A DNA stretch of 64,000 bases, taken from assembly GCF_001854245.1 (NCBI RefSeq), contig NZ_CP015381.1:4127001-4191000 (forward strand), read 5' to 3'. Every line of letters begins with the position of its first letter. Within the stretch, counting starts at the first letter, position 1. Source of the DNA: Desulfococcus multivorans (GTDB taxonomy: Bacteria > Desulfobacterota > Desulfobacteria > Desulfobacterales > Desulfococcaceae). Both the position numbers and the translations under genes were made by a program. This document shows, in pieces, positions 23,746-32,255 of this stretch. The notes under the pieces are model-generated. The model was not told the origin of the DNA. It saw only the letters and a program-made list of their open reading frames with translations, and made no database searches.

Positions 23746-24395
23746 ATCGCTGCTTGGGTTTGCCCGGAAAAATTATCCCTGTTAACGCAAGCGCGCGGTT
23801 GCATGAATGCGGGAATTTCAGGCCGGCACCGCCTTTTTTTCAGTGCCGTGATCAGATCGGCGCGGGTTCGAATAGGAACGAAAAAACGGGTGGCGACGGT
23901 TCCCACTTCGTCGATCGTGTGCGCATCGCTGCCGCCGCACGCCATCAGATCATAAGATCGACGCCAGCGCTCGGACGCCAGATTTTCCGCTAAGGTATTG
24001 CGGCCATTGAAGCTTTCGATCGCACCGCAAAGTCCTTCCTGGATGATCTTTTCATTGACGGGTCTTTTTCTCCGAAACGGATGGGCCGCTACCGCAACGC
24101 CCCCATTTCGTTCGACGGTCTGCAGCAGTTGATGTGCCGGAAGATCGCGCGCAAGCCCCTCGAAGGGGCCGAATACTAAAAAATCGCCCTGAGAGGTGCT
24201 GTATTCCATGCCGAATATCACGCATATGCCGTTTTCCTGAATGCCTTCGGAAAGCGTATGCCGGATATCCATGGTGTCGTGGTCGGTGATGCAAATCCCG
24301 TCCAGGCCCCGTTCTTTGGCTCGCAGGACCGCTTCATCGGCGGTCATCCCACTGCATGGGGATAGCGATGTATGTACATGCATATCGAAAATCAT
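23736..24395 (-). CDS. PHP-domain phosphoesterase
   Basis: A 219-aa polymerase-and-histidinol-phosphatase (PHP) family metal-dependent phosphoesterase. Metal-binding motifs are DMHVHTSLSPCSGM, ICITDHDTMDI, GMEYST, AVAAHPFRR and GGSDAHTIDEVG. The substrate is unknown; homologues hydrolyse nucleotides or small phosphates. ATG 24395 has no strong ribosome site. The gene stands alone. Confidence 0.9.
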   Translation of the reverse strand: MIFDMHVHTSLSPCSGMTADEAVLRAKERGLDGICITDHDTMDIRHTLSEGIQENGICVIFGMEYSTSQGDFLVFGPFEGLARDLPAHQLLQTVERNGGVAVAAHPFRRKRPVNEKIIQEGLCGAIESFNGRNTLAENLASERWRRSYDLMACGGSDAHTIDEVGTVATRFFVPIRTRADLITALKKRRCRPEIPAFMQPRACVNRDNFSGQTQAAIND

Positions 24396-24754
24396 GGGGC
24401 TTATTGTGGCGGTTTTGCACGGTCATTACAAATTTTTTATTTTTATGGCCCATGCCTCATCTATTGATAATTTCGATAGGTTGATGGAAATCATGTTGCC
24501 CTTTTCTGCAGGAATAGAATTGACAGAGATTGAAACGTCGGCGTATAGAAATAGTAAATGCATTCATGATTTGCCAAATTGGGCGATAGCTTCCTGGGGA
24601 TTGGACTTTTATCCTCGGAATATCCGCCGCATGCTTTCAGGAAAATTTTTCTCTACTTTAATCTTTAATAAATTCTGATAGTTTTACATTTTACGGACGA
24701 TGGTGATGTGTCTTTGACATGCGATTGACGTGAATGCGGGGAGATTGACCGGCC
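24396..24754. other. AT-rich intergenic region
   Basis: The GC content falls sharply here compared with both sides. A frame from ATG 24446 could encode about 77 residues ending KFFSTLIFNKF, but it lacks a ribosome site and a recognisable family. The region may be a decayed or acquired fragment; I see no repeat or RNA gene. Confidence 0.45.
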
Positions 24755-26092
24755 ATGGCCAACAAGTGTATCATGATTCTTCTCGACGGGGCTGGTGACC
24801 GGTCCTACCCGGAATTGAACCATTTTACACCCCTGCAGGCCGCCCGAACCCCGGCGTTGGACCAGATTGCAGAAAACGGCGCCAACGGACTTTACCATGC
24901 GGCGCTGTTGGGCCAGGCGCTTCCCAGCGAGAACGCACATTTCGCTATTTTCGGCTACGACATGGACGTTTTCCCAGGGCGGGGCGCCCTTGAGGCACTT
25001 GGCGCAGGCATTTCGCTGGATGCCGGTGAAGTCGCCCTTCTGGCACATTTCGTATCGGTCAGGCGATCCCCCGACGCGACGCTTATTCTGATCGAAGGCA
25101 AACCTCAGGCCTCGGATGATGAAATCCAATCGTTCATCCGGGCTGTCGAGGATTATTCTACTGACGGCATACGGTTTCGTCTTCACCATACCCATGGATT
25201 TCGCGGCGTCCTCACCCTTAGCGGGGATGTCACGCCCTTCGTGACCGACTCCGATCCCATTACGGCAGGTTGCGCATTGACTGCAGTGTTGCCCTGGCGG
25301 ACGTTCGCCGATGATCCCCAATCCCGGAATACATCGAAGGCCATTGGATCGTACCTGGAATGGGTGCATCACACATTGACCCGGCATCCAGTGAACAGGA
25401 AGCGACGAAAAGCGGGCCGGCCGCTATTGAACGGTCTGGTGACTCAGAGGGCCGGCCGCCTCAAAAAAGCCACTCCTTTTGCAGAATTAAACGGCATGCG
25501 CGGCCTGAGCATCGCCAGTGGTATCGTATATCACGGTCTCTGCACTTATCTGGGTATGGATGTGCGGCATGTCGCAGACACCACCGACCCTGGAAACGAT
25601 CTATGTCAACGCATCCAGACCGCGTTGGCCTCTTTGGCCGATTACGACTTCATCCACGTCCACACAAAAATGCCGGATGAAGCGGCCCACAGTAAAGATC
25701 CACTGTATAAAACACGCGTGCTCGAGGCGTTGGATCAGGGTATCGGCGCCGTTTTGCCGGAACTGATCGGCGAACCGGAACTGCTCATCGTAGTTACCGC
25801 TGATCATTCGACACCCAGCGCCGGACCGTTGATCCACTCGGGTGAAGCCGTGCCGTTGGTTTTCTGCGGGCCCGGTGTTCGCCGCGACCGGATCCGGCAG
25901 TATGATGAGGTCAGTGCTGCCGGAGGTGCTTTGGGGTTGGTGCGCGGCAAAGAGCTTATGTACCTCATCATCAACCATTTAGATCGAGCCAAACTTCAAG
26001 GCCTCATGGATACGCCGGTGGACCAGGCTTACTGGCCTGGGCGAACAGAACCATTGATCCTGAAAGTACCGGCCGGCGAGAACGGGCCGTAA
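24755..26092 (+). CDS. Archaeal-type 2,3-bisphosphoglycerate-independent phosphoglycerate mutase (ApgM family)
   Basis: A 445-aa metal-dependent enzyme of the alkaline phosphatase superfamily. Motifs: MILLDGAGDRSYPELN at the N-terminus (metal Asp), PSENAHFAIFGYD (catalytic Ser position), DFIHVHTKMPDEAAHSKDP and VVTADHSTPSAGPLIHSGE (metal His/Asp). These are typical of ApgM, which interconverts 2- and 3-phosphoglycerate; a related mutase role on another substrate cannot be excluded. Start ATG 24755 lies after GGGGAGATTGACCGGCC. The NMN adenylyltransferase-like gene follows after 28 bp. Confidence 0.88.
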   Translation: MANKCIMILLDGAGDRSYPELNHFTPLQAARTPALDQIAENGANGLYHAALLGQALPSENAHFAIFGYDMDVFPGRGALEALGAGISLDAGEVALLAHFVSVRRSPDATLILIEGKPQASDDEIQSFIRAVEDYSTDGIRFRLHHTHGFRGVLTLSGDVTPFVTDSDPITAGCALTAVLPWRTFADDPQSRNTSKAIGSYLEWVHHTLTRHPVNRKRRKAGRPLLNGLVTQRAGRLKKATPFAELNGMRGLSIASGIVYHGLCTYLGMDVRHVADTTDPGNDLCQRIQTALASLADYDFIHVHTKMPDEAAHSKDPLYKTRVLEALDQGIGAVLPELIGEPELLIVVTADHSTPSAGPLIHSGEAVPLVFCGPGVRRDRIRQYDEVSAAGGALGLVRGKELMYLIINHLDRAKLQGLMDTPVDQAYWPGRTEPLILKVPAGENGP

Positions 26093-26120
26093 ACGATCGT
26101 TCCCTCTTGGATGTATTGAG

Positions 26121-26693
26121 ATGAAAGATCCCCAACAGTTGTATGAAATCGGTTTCATTCATGGCCGGTTCCAGGTCCTGCACAATGACCATCTCAAGTA
26201 TCTACTGGCCGGGAAAGCCCTTTGCCGGCGGCTGGTCGTCGGGATCACCAATCCGGACCCGCAGTTAACCAAAACCGAAACGGCGGATCCAAAGCGAAGC
26301 AGCGCATTGGCGAACCCACTGACCTACTATGAACGCCACTTGATGGTCGAGGCAGTGCTGCTCGATGCCGGCCTGAAAGCCCACGACTTCATGATTGTGC
26401 CTTTCCCCATTAATTTTCCTGAGCGCTATCGATACTATGTACCCATGGATGCCGTCTTTTTTTTGACCATTTACGACGAGTGGGGAAAACGCAAGCAGCA
26501 GTATTTCAAATCACTGGACCTGATCACGCACGTGCTGTGGGAAGTCTCGCCGGATAAAAAGGGGATTAGCGGCAGGGACATAAGGGAGCGCATCGCGACC
26601 CATCAGGCATGGGAGCACCTGGTTCCCGCTTGTGTCCCTGTGTTGATCGAGCGATGGAACATTCGGGACCGTCTTAAGAAATTGCAAAAATGA
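26121..26693 (+). CDS. Nicotinamide-nucleotide adenylyltransferase-like protein (NadM type)
   Basis: A 190-aa nucleotidyltransferase. The N-terminal FIHGRFQVLHNDHLKYL carries the HxxH-type ATP-binding motif, and SGRDIRERI near residue 155 is the C-terminal ISSTxIR-like motif of the family. The archaeal-type NadM joins nicotinamide mononucleotide and ATP to NAD. The length is close to archaeal NadM (about 170-190 aa). It is probably co-transcribed with the mutase gene upstream. Confidence 0.8.
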   Translation: MKDPQQLYEIGFIHGRFQVLHNDHLKYLLAGKALCRRLVVGITNPDPQLTKTETADPKRSSALANPLTYYERHLMVEAVLLDAGLKAHDFMIVPFPINFPERYRYYVPMDAVFFLTIYDEWGKRKQQYFKSLDLITHVLWEVSPDKKGISGRDIRERIATHQAWEHLVPACVPVLIERWNIRDRLKKLQK

Positions 26694-26762
26694 CGGAATC
26701 TTAAACGAACAAACCCTTGATAGGGACGGAATCAACATGATTTGGCAGACAAATTCACCATT

Positions 26763-26797
26763 GCACGGTGTAGGGGCGAACCTGTGTGTTCGCCCAT
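26763..26797. repeat. GTAGGGGCGAACC palindromic repeat, copy 1
   Basis: GCACGGTGTAGGGGCGAACC and TGTGTGTTCGCCC form a short hairpin. The same unit occurs at 34,335-34,362 and several times at 39,998-40,236. It lies in the 209-bp gap between convergent genes. Confidence 0.7.
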
Positions 26798-26902
26798 TTC
26801 TGCGAAACGGCTTCCGGTCAGGGGCGTGCTGATGCTGAAATGTCTCCGGGAATCGGAGGCGGCGGCCGGCGGCAGATGGGCGCCGAGCTTCTCCGTCGGA
26901 CC

Positions 26903-29152
26903 TCACCCGCGGCTTCGATACAACGCCATGAGCACTTTTTCGGGTGTGAACGGCGCGGCAAATACGGGCTCCCAATCCGGACGAAAGGCGCAAACAGCCT
27001 TTGCCAGGGCGAAATAGACCGCAATGGCATACATCAACGGCGGCTCCCCGACGGCTTTGGACCGGAATAAACCGTCCGGGTGATCTTCCCCCAGAAATGC
27101 CGTTTCAATTTCAGGGGCGGCGTGGATGTCCGGAATTTTGTAAGTCGACAGATCGGCGGTTTCCACCATTCCGTTGTCCCGGTAAATCATCTCCTCGCTG
27201 GTCAGCCAGCCCAGGCCCTGCAGGACCGCCCCTTCAATCTGGCCCGTATCCACCAGAACATCCAGACTCTTTCCGCCGTCATGAACAATCCGAACCCTGT
27301 CCACACGATACCGCCCCCGCAGGCAGTCCAGCGTGACCTCGACAGCCGCACAGCCATAGACATGGTAGGCGAAAGGCCTGCCGGTTTCGGTGCTGCAATC
27401 AAAATAGAGGTTCGGGGTGGCATAGAAGGCATGCGCCGATAACGGAACCCGGGCCATATACGCTTTGCCGATCAACTGCGTCCACGTCAAATTCGTCGGG
27501 ATATTGTTGAGATACACCACTTCCTCCTGAATGCGGACAGTATCCGTTTCGGCCGCCGCCAGGGTTTCGGCGACAATTTTTTTCAGATTCCCCAGAAGCT
27601 CCCGGCAGGCAATCCACACCGCCTGGCCGTTCATGTCCGCACCGGTGCTGGCGGCGGTGGGCGACATATTCGCAATCCGCGTGGTATTGGTGCTTTCAAT
27701 TTTGATACGGTTTTCGGAAATCGACAGCACGCGGGCAGCGACCGCTGTGAGTTTATCCGTAACGCCCTGCCCCATTTCCACTGCCCCGCAACTGATACTG
27801 ACGCTGCCGTCCGTATAGATATGCACCAGGGCCCCGGCCTGGTTTAAAAAAATGGATGTAAAAGAAATGCCGAAACACAGCGGCATGAAAGCGACGGCTT
27901 TTTTTTCGAACCGATGCGTGCGGTTAAAGTCCTCTATCGCTTCCCGCCGGCCGGGGACAGCTTTCTGCAGCCGGTGCCAGGTTGCTTTGCCTCTGGCGTT
28001 TTCCGCTTTCATGCCGTACGGAAAAGAATCGCCTTCGGAAAGCAGGTTCTGCTGTTGAATCACGGCGGGATCCACACCCATCTTCCGTGCTGCGGCAAAA
28101 ATCGCGGATTCCAGCACAAACATGGCTTGCGGCGCTCCAAAACCCCGAAACGCCGTATTCGGCCGCAAATTCGTCCGGCAGCTGACGGCGGTGGCTTTGA
28201 GGTTCGGAATAAAATAACCGCCATTGGCATGAAACAAGGTCCGCTCTAAAACCGCCAGGGATAAGTCGGTGATTGCCCCTGCATTTTGATAAAATTTGAC
28301 CTGGTAAGCCAGGATCCTGCCCTGCCGGGTGAGACCGATTTTGAAATCCGCACTGTAGGGATGGCGCTTGCCGGTGAACGCCATATCTTCCGAGCGCGTC
28401 AAGGCCAATTTGACGGGTCGCCCGGTCTGATCCGCCGCCAATGCCGCGAGGGCCGCCCAGGTCGTGGCCTGTTCTTCCTTCCCCCCGAATGCACCGCCCA
28501 ACCGCAGCACATCGACCTCAACGAGATGCATGGGTTTGGCGAGAATCCTGGCAATTATTTTCTGTGTGAGAGCAGGTGATTGTGTTGCCGACAAAATCTT
28601 CAGGCCGCCATCTTCCAGGGGATAGGCCAACGCGGTCTGGGGCTCCAGGTAGACATGCTCCTGCGCACCGGTTTCGCTGACGCCTTCCACAATCACGGCA
28701 CATTCCGCCCAGGCACGATCCACATCCCCCAGCACAAACGTTCTGGGCGGAGCGAAATGCAGTCCCAAGGCGTCTGCCCTCCGTGCATCGAAGACCGCTT
28801 CCAGGGGTTGATATGCCACCCGGCACAACGCCGCCGCTTCCCTCGCCAACGCAGCGCTCTTTGCCGCGATCACCGCAATGGGTTGGCCGCAATACAGCAC
28901 CTCGCGATTCGCCAGCAGTTCTTCTTCAAAGGCGGCATTGCCGATGTGATTGGCGCCGGCGATATCGGCCGCCGTAAGCACCGCAAGCACGCCTTCCAAC
29001 GCCCTTGCCGCTTCGACATCGATCTGCTGAATCACGCCGTGGGCAAGTCCCGAGACCAATGGAAAGGCATGGAGGGTGTCGGGCGGCAATACGATATCGT
29101 CAACAAACCTCGACTCACCGCACAGATGCAACGCCACATCGCGGTTTTTCAT
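26903..29152 (-). CDS. xdhB: Xanthine dehydrogenase-type molybdopterin-binding subunit
   Basis: Large molybdenum-cofactor subunit of a xanthine dehydrogenase-type hydroxylase, 749 aa. N-terminal Ald_Xan_dh_C hammerhead domain (SRFVDDIVLPPDTLHAFPLV), then the cofactor-binding domains with LRLGGAFGGKEEQ (includes the substrate Glu seen in purine hydroxylases), NTAFRGFGAPQAMFVLE (substrate Arg) and the catalytic Glu in SKAVGEPPLMY near the C-terminus. These residues favour a purine substrate. The start codon overlaps the stop of the small-subunit gene (ATGA at 29149-29152), showing translational coupling. No XdhC insertion chaperone is visible nearby. Naming of the two XDH subunits differs between organisms. 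Confidence 0.92.
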   Translation of the reverse strand: MKNRDVALHLCGESRFVDDIVLPPDTLHAFPLVSGLAHGVIQQIDVEAARALEGVLAVLTAADIAGANHIGNAAFEEELLANREVLYCGQPIAVIAAKSAALAREAAALCRVAYQPLEAVFDARRADALGLHFAPPRTFVLGDVDRAWAECAVIVEGVSETGAQEHVYLEPQTALAYPLEDGGLKILSATQSPALTQKIIARILAKPMHLVEVDVLRLGGAFGGKEEQATTWAALAALAADQTGRPVKLALTRSEDMAFTGKRHPYSADFKIGLTRQGRILAYQVKFYQNAGAITDLSLAVLERTLFHANGGYFIPNLKATAVSCRTNLRPNTAFRGFGAPQAMFVLESAIFAAARKMGVDPAVIQQQNLLSEGDSFPYGMKAENARGKATWHRLQKAVPGRREAIEDFNRTHRFEKKAVAFMPLCFGISFTSIFLNQAGALVHIYTDGSVSISCGAVEMGQGVTDKLTAVAARVLSISENRIKIESTNTTRIANMSPTAASTGADMNGQAVWIACRELLGNLKKIVAETLAAAETDTVRIQEEVVYLNNIPTNLTWTQLIGKAYMARVPLSAHAFYATPNLYFDCSTETGRPFAYHVYGCAAVEVTLDCLRGRYRVDRVRIVHDGGKSLDVLVDTGQIEGAVLQGLGWLTSEEMIYRDNGMVETADLSTYKIPDIHAAPEIETAFLGEDHPDGLFRSKAVGEPPLMYAIAVYFALAKAVCAFRPDWEPVFAAPFTPEKVLMALYRSRG

Positions 29153-30558
29153 AACAGATCCTCCGCTCTCACGAAATCCGGCAATAATTTTACGAAATGT
29201 GCGATGATGAGTTGCCGCAACAACAAACGTTTATACTCGCTGCTCCCACGCAGGTCCGAAATCGGGGTGATCTCCGTTTGGGCGATGTCCAGTGCCTGCC
29301 GAATCCCGGCACTGCTGATGGGTCGCCCCGACAGGTATGCGCAGGTCTTCTCCAGATACAACGGTACCGGAGCCACGCCTCCTGCGGACAAATGGACCGT
29401 CTGGAGAATGTCTTGCCGCAATTCCATAAACAGCGCGGAATTGACGCCGGCGATATCGGCATACCGGCGTTTGCCGACCTTCTCAAAACTGAACGACAAC
29501 GGCGGCTGAGGGCAGACGAACCGGAGTTCATCGATCCGTTCTCCGATCTGCAGATCCACCTGTTTATAATCCTTGAAAAAATTCTTCAACGCTACCGAAC
29601 GGCGCTCGCCGGTTCGGGAAATCAGGAGCAGCTGCGCGTCAAGGGCCAGGAAAAAGACCGCCATATCGGCGATCGGCGAGGCATTCGCCAGATTCCCTCC
29701 AATGGTGGCGCGTTCGCGGATCGGGGGGGTACAGATCATTTGCATGTCGCTGCTGAACTGCGGGAACAGTTCATTCATCACCAGTGCGTTTTTCAGGGTT
29801 TCCAGAGTGGTGCCGGCCTTGATCCGGCACCCCTGCGGCGTGAGACGGATCTCCTGGGGGGTGTCCGGAAAAACCCACTCCCTATCTGCGAACCGCTGAG
29901 GCGGATGGACAAACAGATCGGTACCCCCGGCCACCATCAATGCGTCCGGACCGGGTTTCGTTTCCGGCGGGGCGGGAATGGCCGCCAGTCTTTCAGGGAT
30001 CGTTTCGAAATACGGCGGCAGAATCTGCCTATCGATCAAATCCGGCAGACGCTTTTCCATGTCCGCCACTGTATACTGCCGAACCAGTTGCCGCAAAGCC
30101 CGTTTGATCCCCATATAGCCGGTGCATCGACACAGATTTCCGCTGACGGCGCTGCATGAATCGTCCACGTTCAGGGTTTTTGCATTCAAAAAATAAGCGG
30201 TGACGGCGACCACGAAACCGGGGGTGCAGAATCCGCACTGCACACCGCCATTGTCCGCCAGGGCCTGTTGAATCGGGGTCAATGTGCCGGCGTTCAAGCC
30301 TTCAATGGTGACGACGTGACAGCCGTGCACCGCCGCCATGGGCAACAAACAGCTGTTGACGGCGCGATAGGTCAATCCCCCTTCTTGAAAACGACCCAAT
30401 AGCACGGAACACGCGCCGCAATCCCCCTCCCGGCAGGCCTGCTTGGTACCGGTCAATTTCTCCCGGGTTCGGATATGATCCAGCAGCACCGTATCCGTGG
30501 GAATTTCCGTCGTAACCAGCCTGCGATTCAAAATGAAGGTAACAGAAACGGTATTCAT
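29149..30558 (-). CDS. xdhA: Xanthine dehydrogenase small subunit (2Fe-2S and FAD)
   Basis: Electron-transfer subunit, 469 aa. The N-terminal plant-type 2Fe-2S cluster is CREGDCGACSVLL with its further Cys in NSCLLPM; the second cluster has CGFCTPGFV and CRCTGYMG. The C-terminal half is a CO-dehydrogenase-type FAD domain (VAGGTDLFV, IRERATIGGNLANASPIAD). Start ATG 30558 was chosen because MNTVSVTFILN begins the ferredoxin fold; an in-frame ATG at 30603 adds 15 unlikely residues. It forms an operon with the large subunit and probably with the TudS-like gene 74 bp upstream. Confidence 0.92.
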   Translation of the reverse strand: MNTVSVTFILNRRLVTTEIPTDTVLLDHIRTREKLTGTKQACREGDCGACSVLLGRFQEGGLTYRAVNSCLLPMAAVHGCHVVTIEGLNAGTLTPIQQALADNGGVQCGFCTPGFVVAVTAYFLNAKTLNVDDSCSAVSGNLCRCTGYMGIKRALRQLVRQYTVADMEKRLPDLIDRQILPPYFETIPERLAAIPAPPETKPGPDALMVAGGTDLFVHPPQRFADREWVFPDTPQEIRLTPQGCRIKAGTTLETLKNALVMNELFPQFSSDMQMICTPPIRERATIGGNLANASPIADMAVFFLALDAQLLLISRTGERRSVALKNFFKDYKQVDLQIGERIDELRFVCPQPPLSFSFEKVGKRRYADIAGVNSALFMELRQDILQTVHLSAGGVAPVPLYLEKTCAYLSGRPISSAGIRQALDIAQTEITPISDLRGSSEYKRLLLRQLIIAHFVKLLPDFVRAEDLL

Positions 30559-30631
30559 GACATCACCAAAAGGGGGCGGCGAGCTACGGGAGGCATGGGG
30601 CAAAAGATTTTCAGCATGTCCTGTACAGAGT

Positions 30632-31249
30632 TCATCGGGCTGCCCCTTCCCGAAACGCCGACGCGATCTGCTGCAATGCCTCCGGCAGCGAGCCGGCCTC
30701 CGGCACCTCGGGCAGGCTGAACCACCGGATATCTTCGATAGCGCGATCCTGCAGCTCGGCCTTCAACGCTTCGGTATAGACCCCCTCAGTGGCCCCGAAG
30801 CGTTGAAGCGGGTTCGCATGCCAGACCATGCCGCCCCAAATCTGTTCGGAATCCGCTTCGACCGCGGCGCACTTGAGGCCGCAGGTCGGGCTGCCGTCCC
30901 TCAGGACGATGCCGAGCACCTGATGATCGTTGTCGCGATAGGTTTGAATCTGGTCGCAGATCTGTTCGGCGATCCGGCGACAATGCCTGCGAAACATGGG
31001 AGTGGCGTACATTTTCTTGACCTGGCCCCAGCGCATCGAGCCCAGGTAGGTCACCTCCGGGCAAGGCATCTGGTACATCGCCACATCGTTGGCGAGCGCC
31101 AGATCCACCATTTCGCGAATCACGGCCGGCTGGCTTGCAAGGCCCCGCACACAGGCGTTCTGGTTGAGGATGCAATGCGACAGGAACACCAGTTTTCCCG
31201 ACCTGGCGTCCTGGACACTGGTTTTGATCTGCCCGATCTTTCCGGTCAT
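30632..31249 (-). CDS. TudS-related putative desulfidase
   Basis: A 205-aa protein resembling the DUF523/TudS family, whose characterised members use an iron-sulfur cluster to remove sulfur from thiouracil. Conserved Cys positions: SHCILNQNACVRG near the N-terminus, QMPCPEVTYLG in the middle and DGSPTCGLKC further on; these three are the usual cluster ligands. ATG 31249 is preferred, since GGAGG lies directly before it; the frame opens four codons earlier at a TTG within that site. It is upstream of the xanthine-dehydrogenase-type genes on the same strand. The family is clear, the substrate is not. Confidence 0.75.
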   Translation of the reverse strand: MTGKIGQIKTSVQDARSGKLVFLSHCILNQNACVRGLASQPAVIREMVDLALANDVAMYQMPCPEVTYLGSMRWGQVKKMYATPMFRRHCRRIAEQICDQIQTYRDNDHQVLGIVLRDGSPTCGLKCAAVEADSEQIWGGMVWHANPLQRFGATEGVYTEALKAELQDRAIEDIRWFSLPEVPEAGSLPEALQQIASAFREGAAR

Positions 31250-31288
31250 GTTTTCCTCCAATGCGTGAAGTCTGTTTTTCGATGATGA

Positions 31289-32146
31289 TCAGTAGGTGCT
31301 CGAAGGCATGTAGGCACCGACGGGCCAATTATAAAGACCACTGGTCATGAGGTTCGCCTGGAAGACGACGCGAAGCCCCTTATTCAGGCACCAGCGAAGG
31401 AGGTCTCCGTTGCGCGACGGCAACAGAAAACCCACGCCGGTAAATTCGGTCGCAGTGCCAATCAATGCCTTCAAATCGTCATTGGTCTCGGCGACAGCGT
31501 GGCTGTACCAGCCGATTCCGGTGGCGTAGCCGGTGATCCTGCCCAGGCGTTCAACCACGTTCGCCCCTCCCTCACGGATCGCGTCAACCAGTTCGCCGCC
31601 TCGATCATGGCCATGGACACGGAAGCACAGTCGGTTGCAGGCGGATACATCCGCTTCTCGTGCGGGGCGAACACCGTAGCCCGGGATCTTTAGGGCAAGG
31701 GACTGCCCTTGCATCACGGAGAGCGTCTCCCGGATGGTCCCACCGAATTTGGTGTAAAGCGCAAGCGCGCGATAGTGCCAGGCGTTCACCACACCCCGCA
31801 TGCCTGGAAAATGCCGTTGAGCCGCCCGGCCCACCATCGCCTCACAGAGCTGACGCCCGATCGCAGCATTCATAAAGGCAGGATCGACTGATAGCGGACC
31901 GCCTCCCGCAATCACCGAACGCTCATCCAGGAAGGTGCTGCCGACTATCCTTCCATCCAGTTCCGCCACGATCGAAGAGAAACCCGGGTGCGAGAGCCGT
32001 ACCATTATCACCGATGTGGCCGCTTCTATCGAAGGTTTTGTAGAAGGAAAGTTATGTTGATCGGCGATGGATTTGAACGCCTCGTAAGCAATTCTTCCAC
32101 ACGCTTCAGCATCTTCAATGGTGCCGGGGCGCAGTATCAGGTTCAT
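31289..32146 (-). CDS. GNAT-family N-acetyltransferase (two-domain)
   Basis: A 285-aa protein. The first half is a GNAT fold (LRPGTIEDAEACGRIAYEAF, GRIVGSTFLDE, then a GIGRQLCEA-type acetyl-CoA loop AAIGRQLCEAMVGRAAQ). The second half (GYGVRPAREADVSACNRLCF, GYATGIGWYSHAVAETNDDL) looks like a second, degenerate GNAT domain. ATG 32146 has AAAGGAAAAG upstream; the frame extends to 32236 without a good site. It precedes the TudS-like gene by 39 bp. The substrate is unknown. Confidence 0.82.
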   Translation of the reverse strand: MNLILRPGTIEDAEACGRIAYEAFKSIADQHNFPSTKPSIEAATSVIMVRLSHPGFSSIVAELDGRIVGSTFLDERSVIAGGGPLSVDPAFMNAAIGRQLCEAMVGRAAQRHFPGMRGVVNAWHYRALALYTKFGGTIRETLSVMQGQSLALKIPGYGVRPAREADVSACNRLCFRVHGHDRGGELVDAIREGGANVVERLGRITGYATGIGWYSHAVAETNDDLKALIGTATEFTGVGFLLPSRNGDLLRWCLNKGLRVVFQANLMTSGLYNWPVGAYMPSSTY

Positions 32147-32255
32147 GATTCTTTTCCTTTCCGTAAAGCAGAATCCCGGCCGGCAAATGATTGCATATCT
32201 GGCGTCAGCCCCGAAAATTGGAAGCTGACCATGCATTTTTTCCCCACTGAAGCCG

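Noticed and set aside
24446-24678. A 77-codon plus-strand frame in AT-rich DNA
   Set aside because: No ribosome site and no recognisable protein pattern. It may be a fragment, but cannot be supported.
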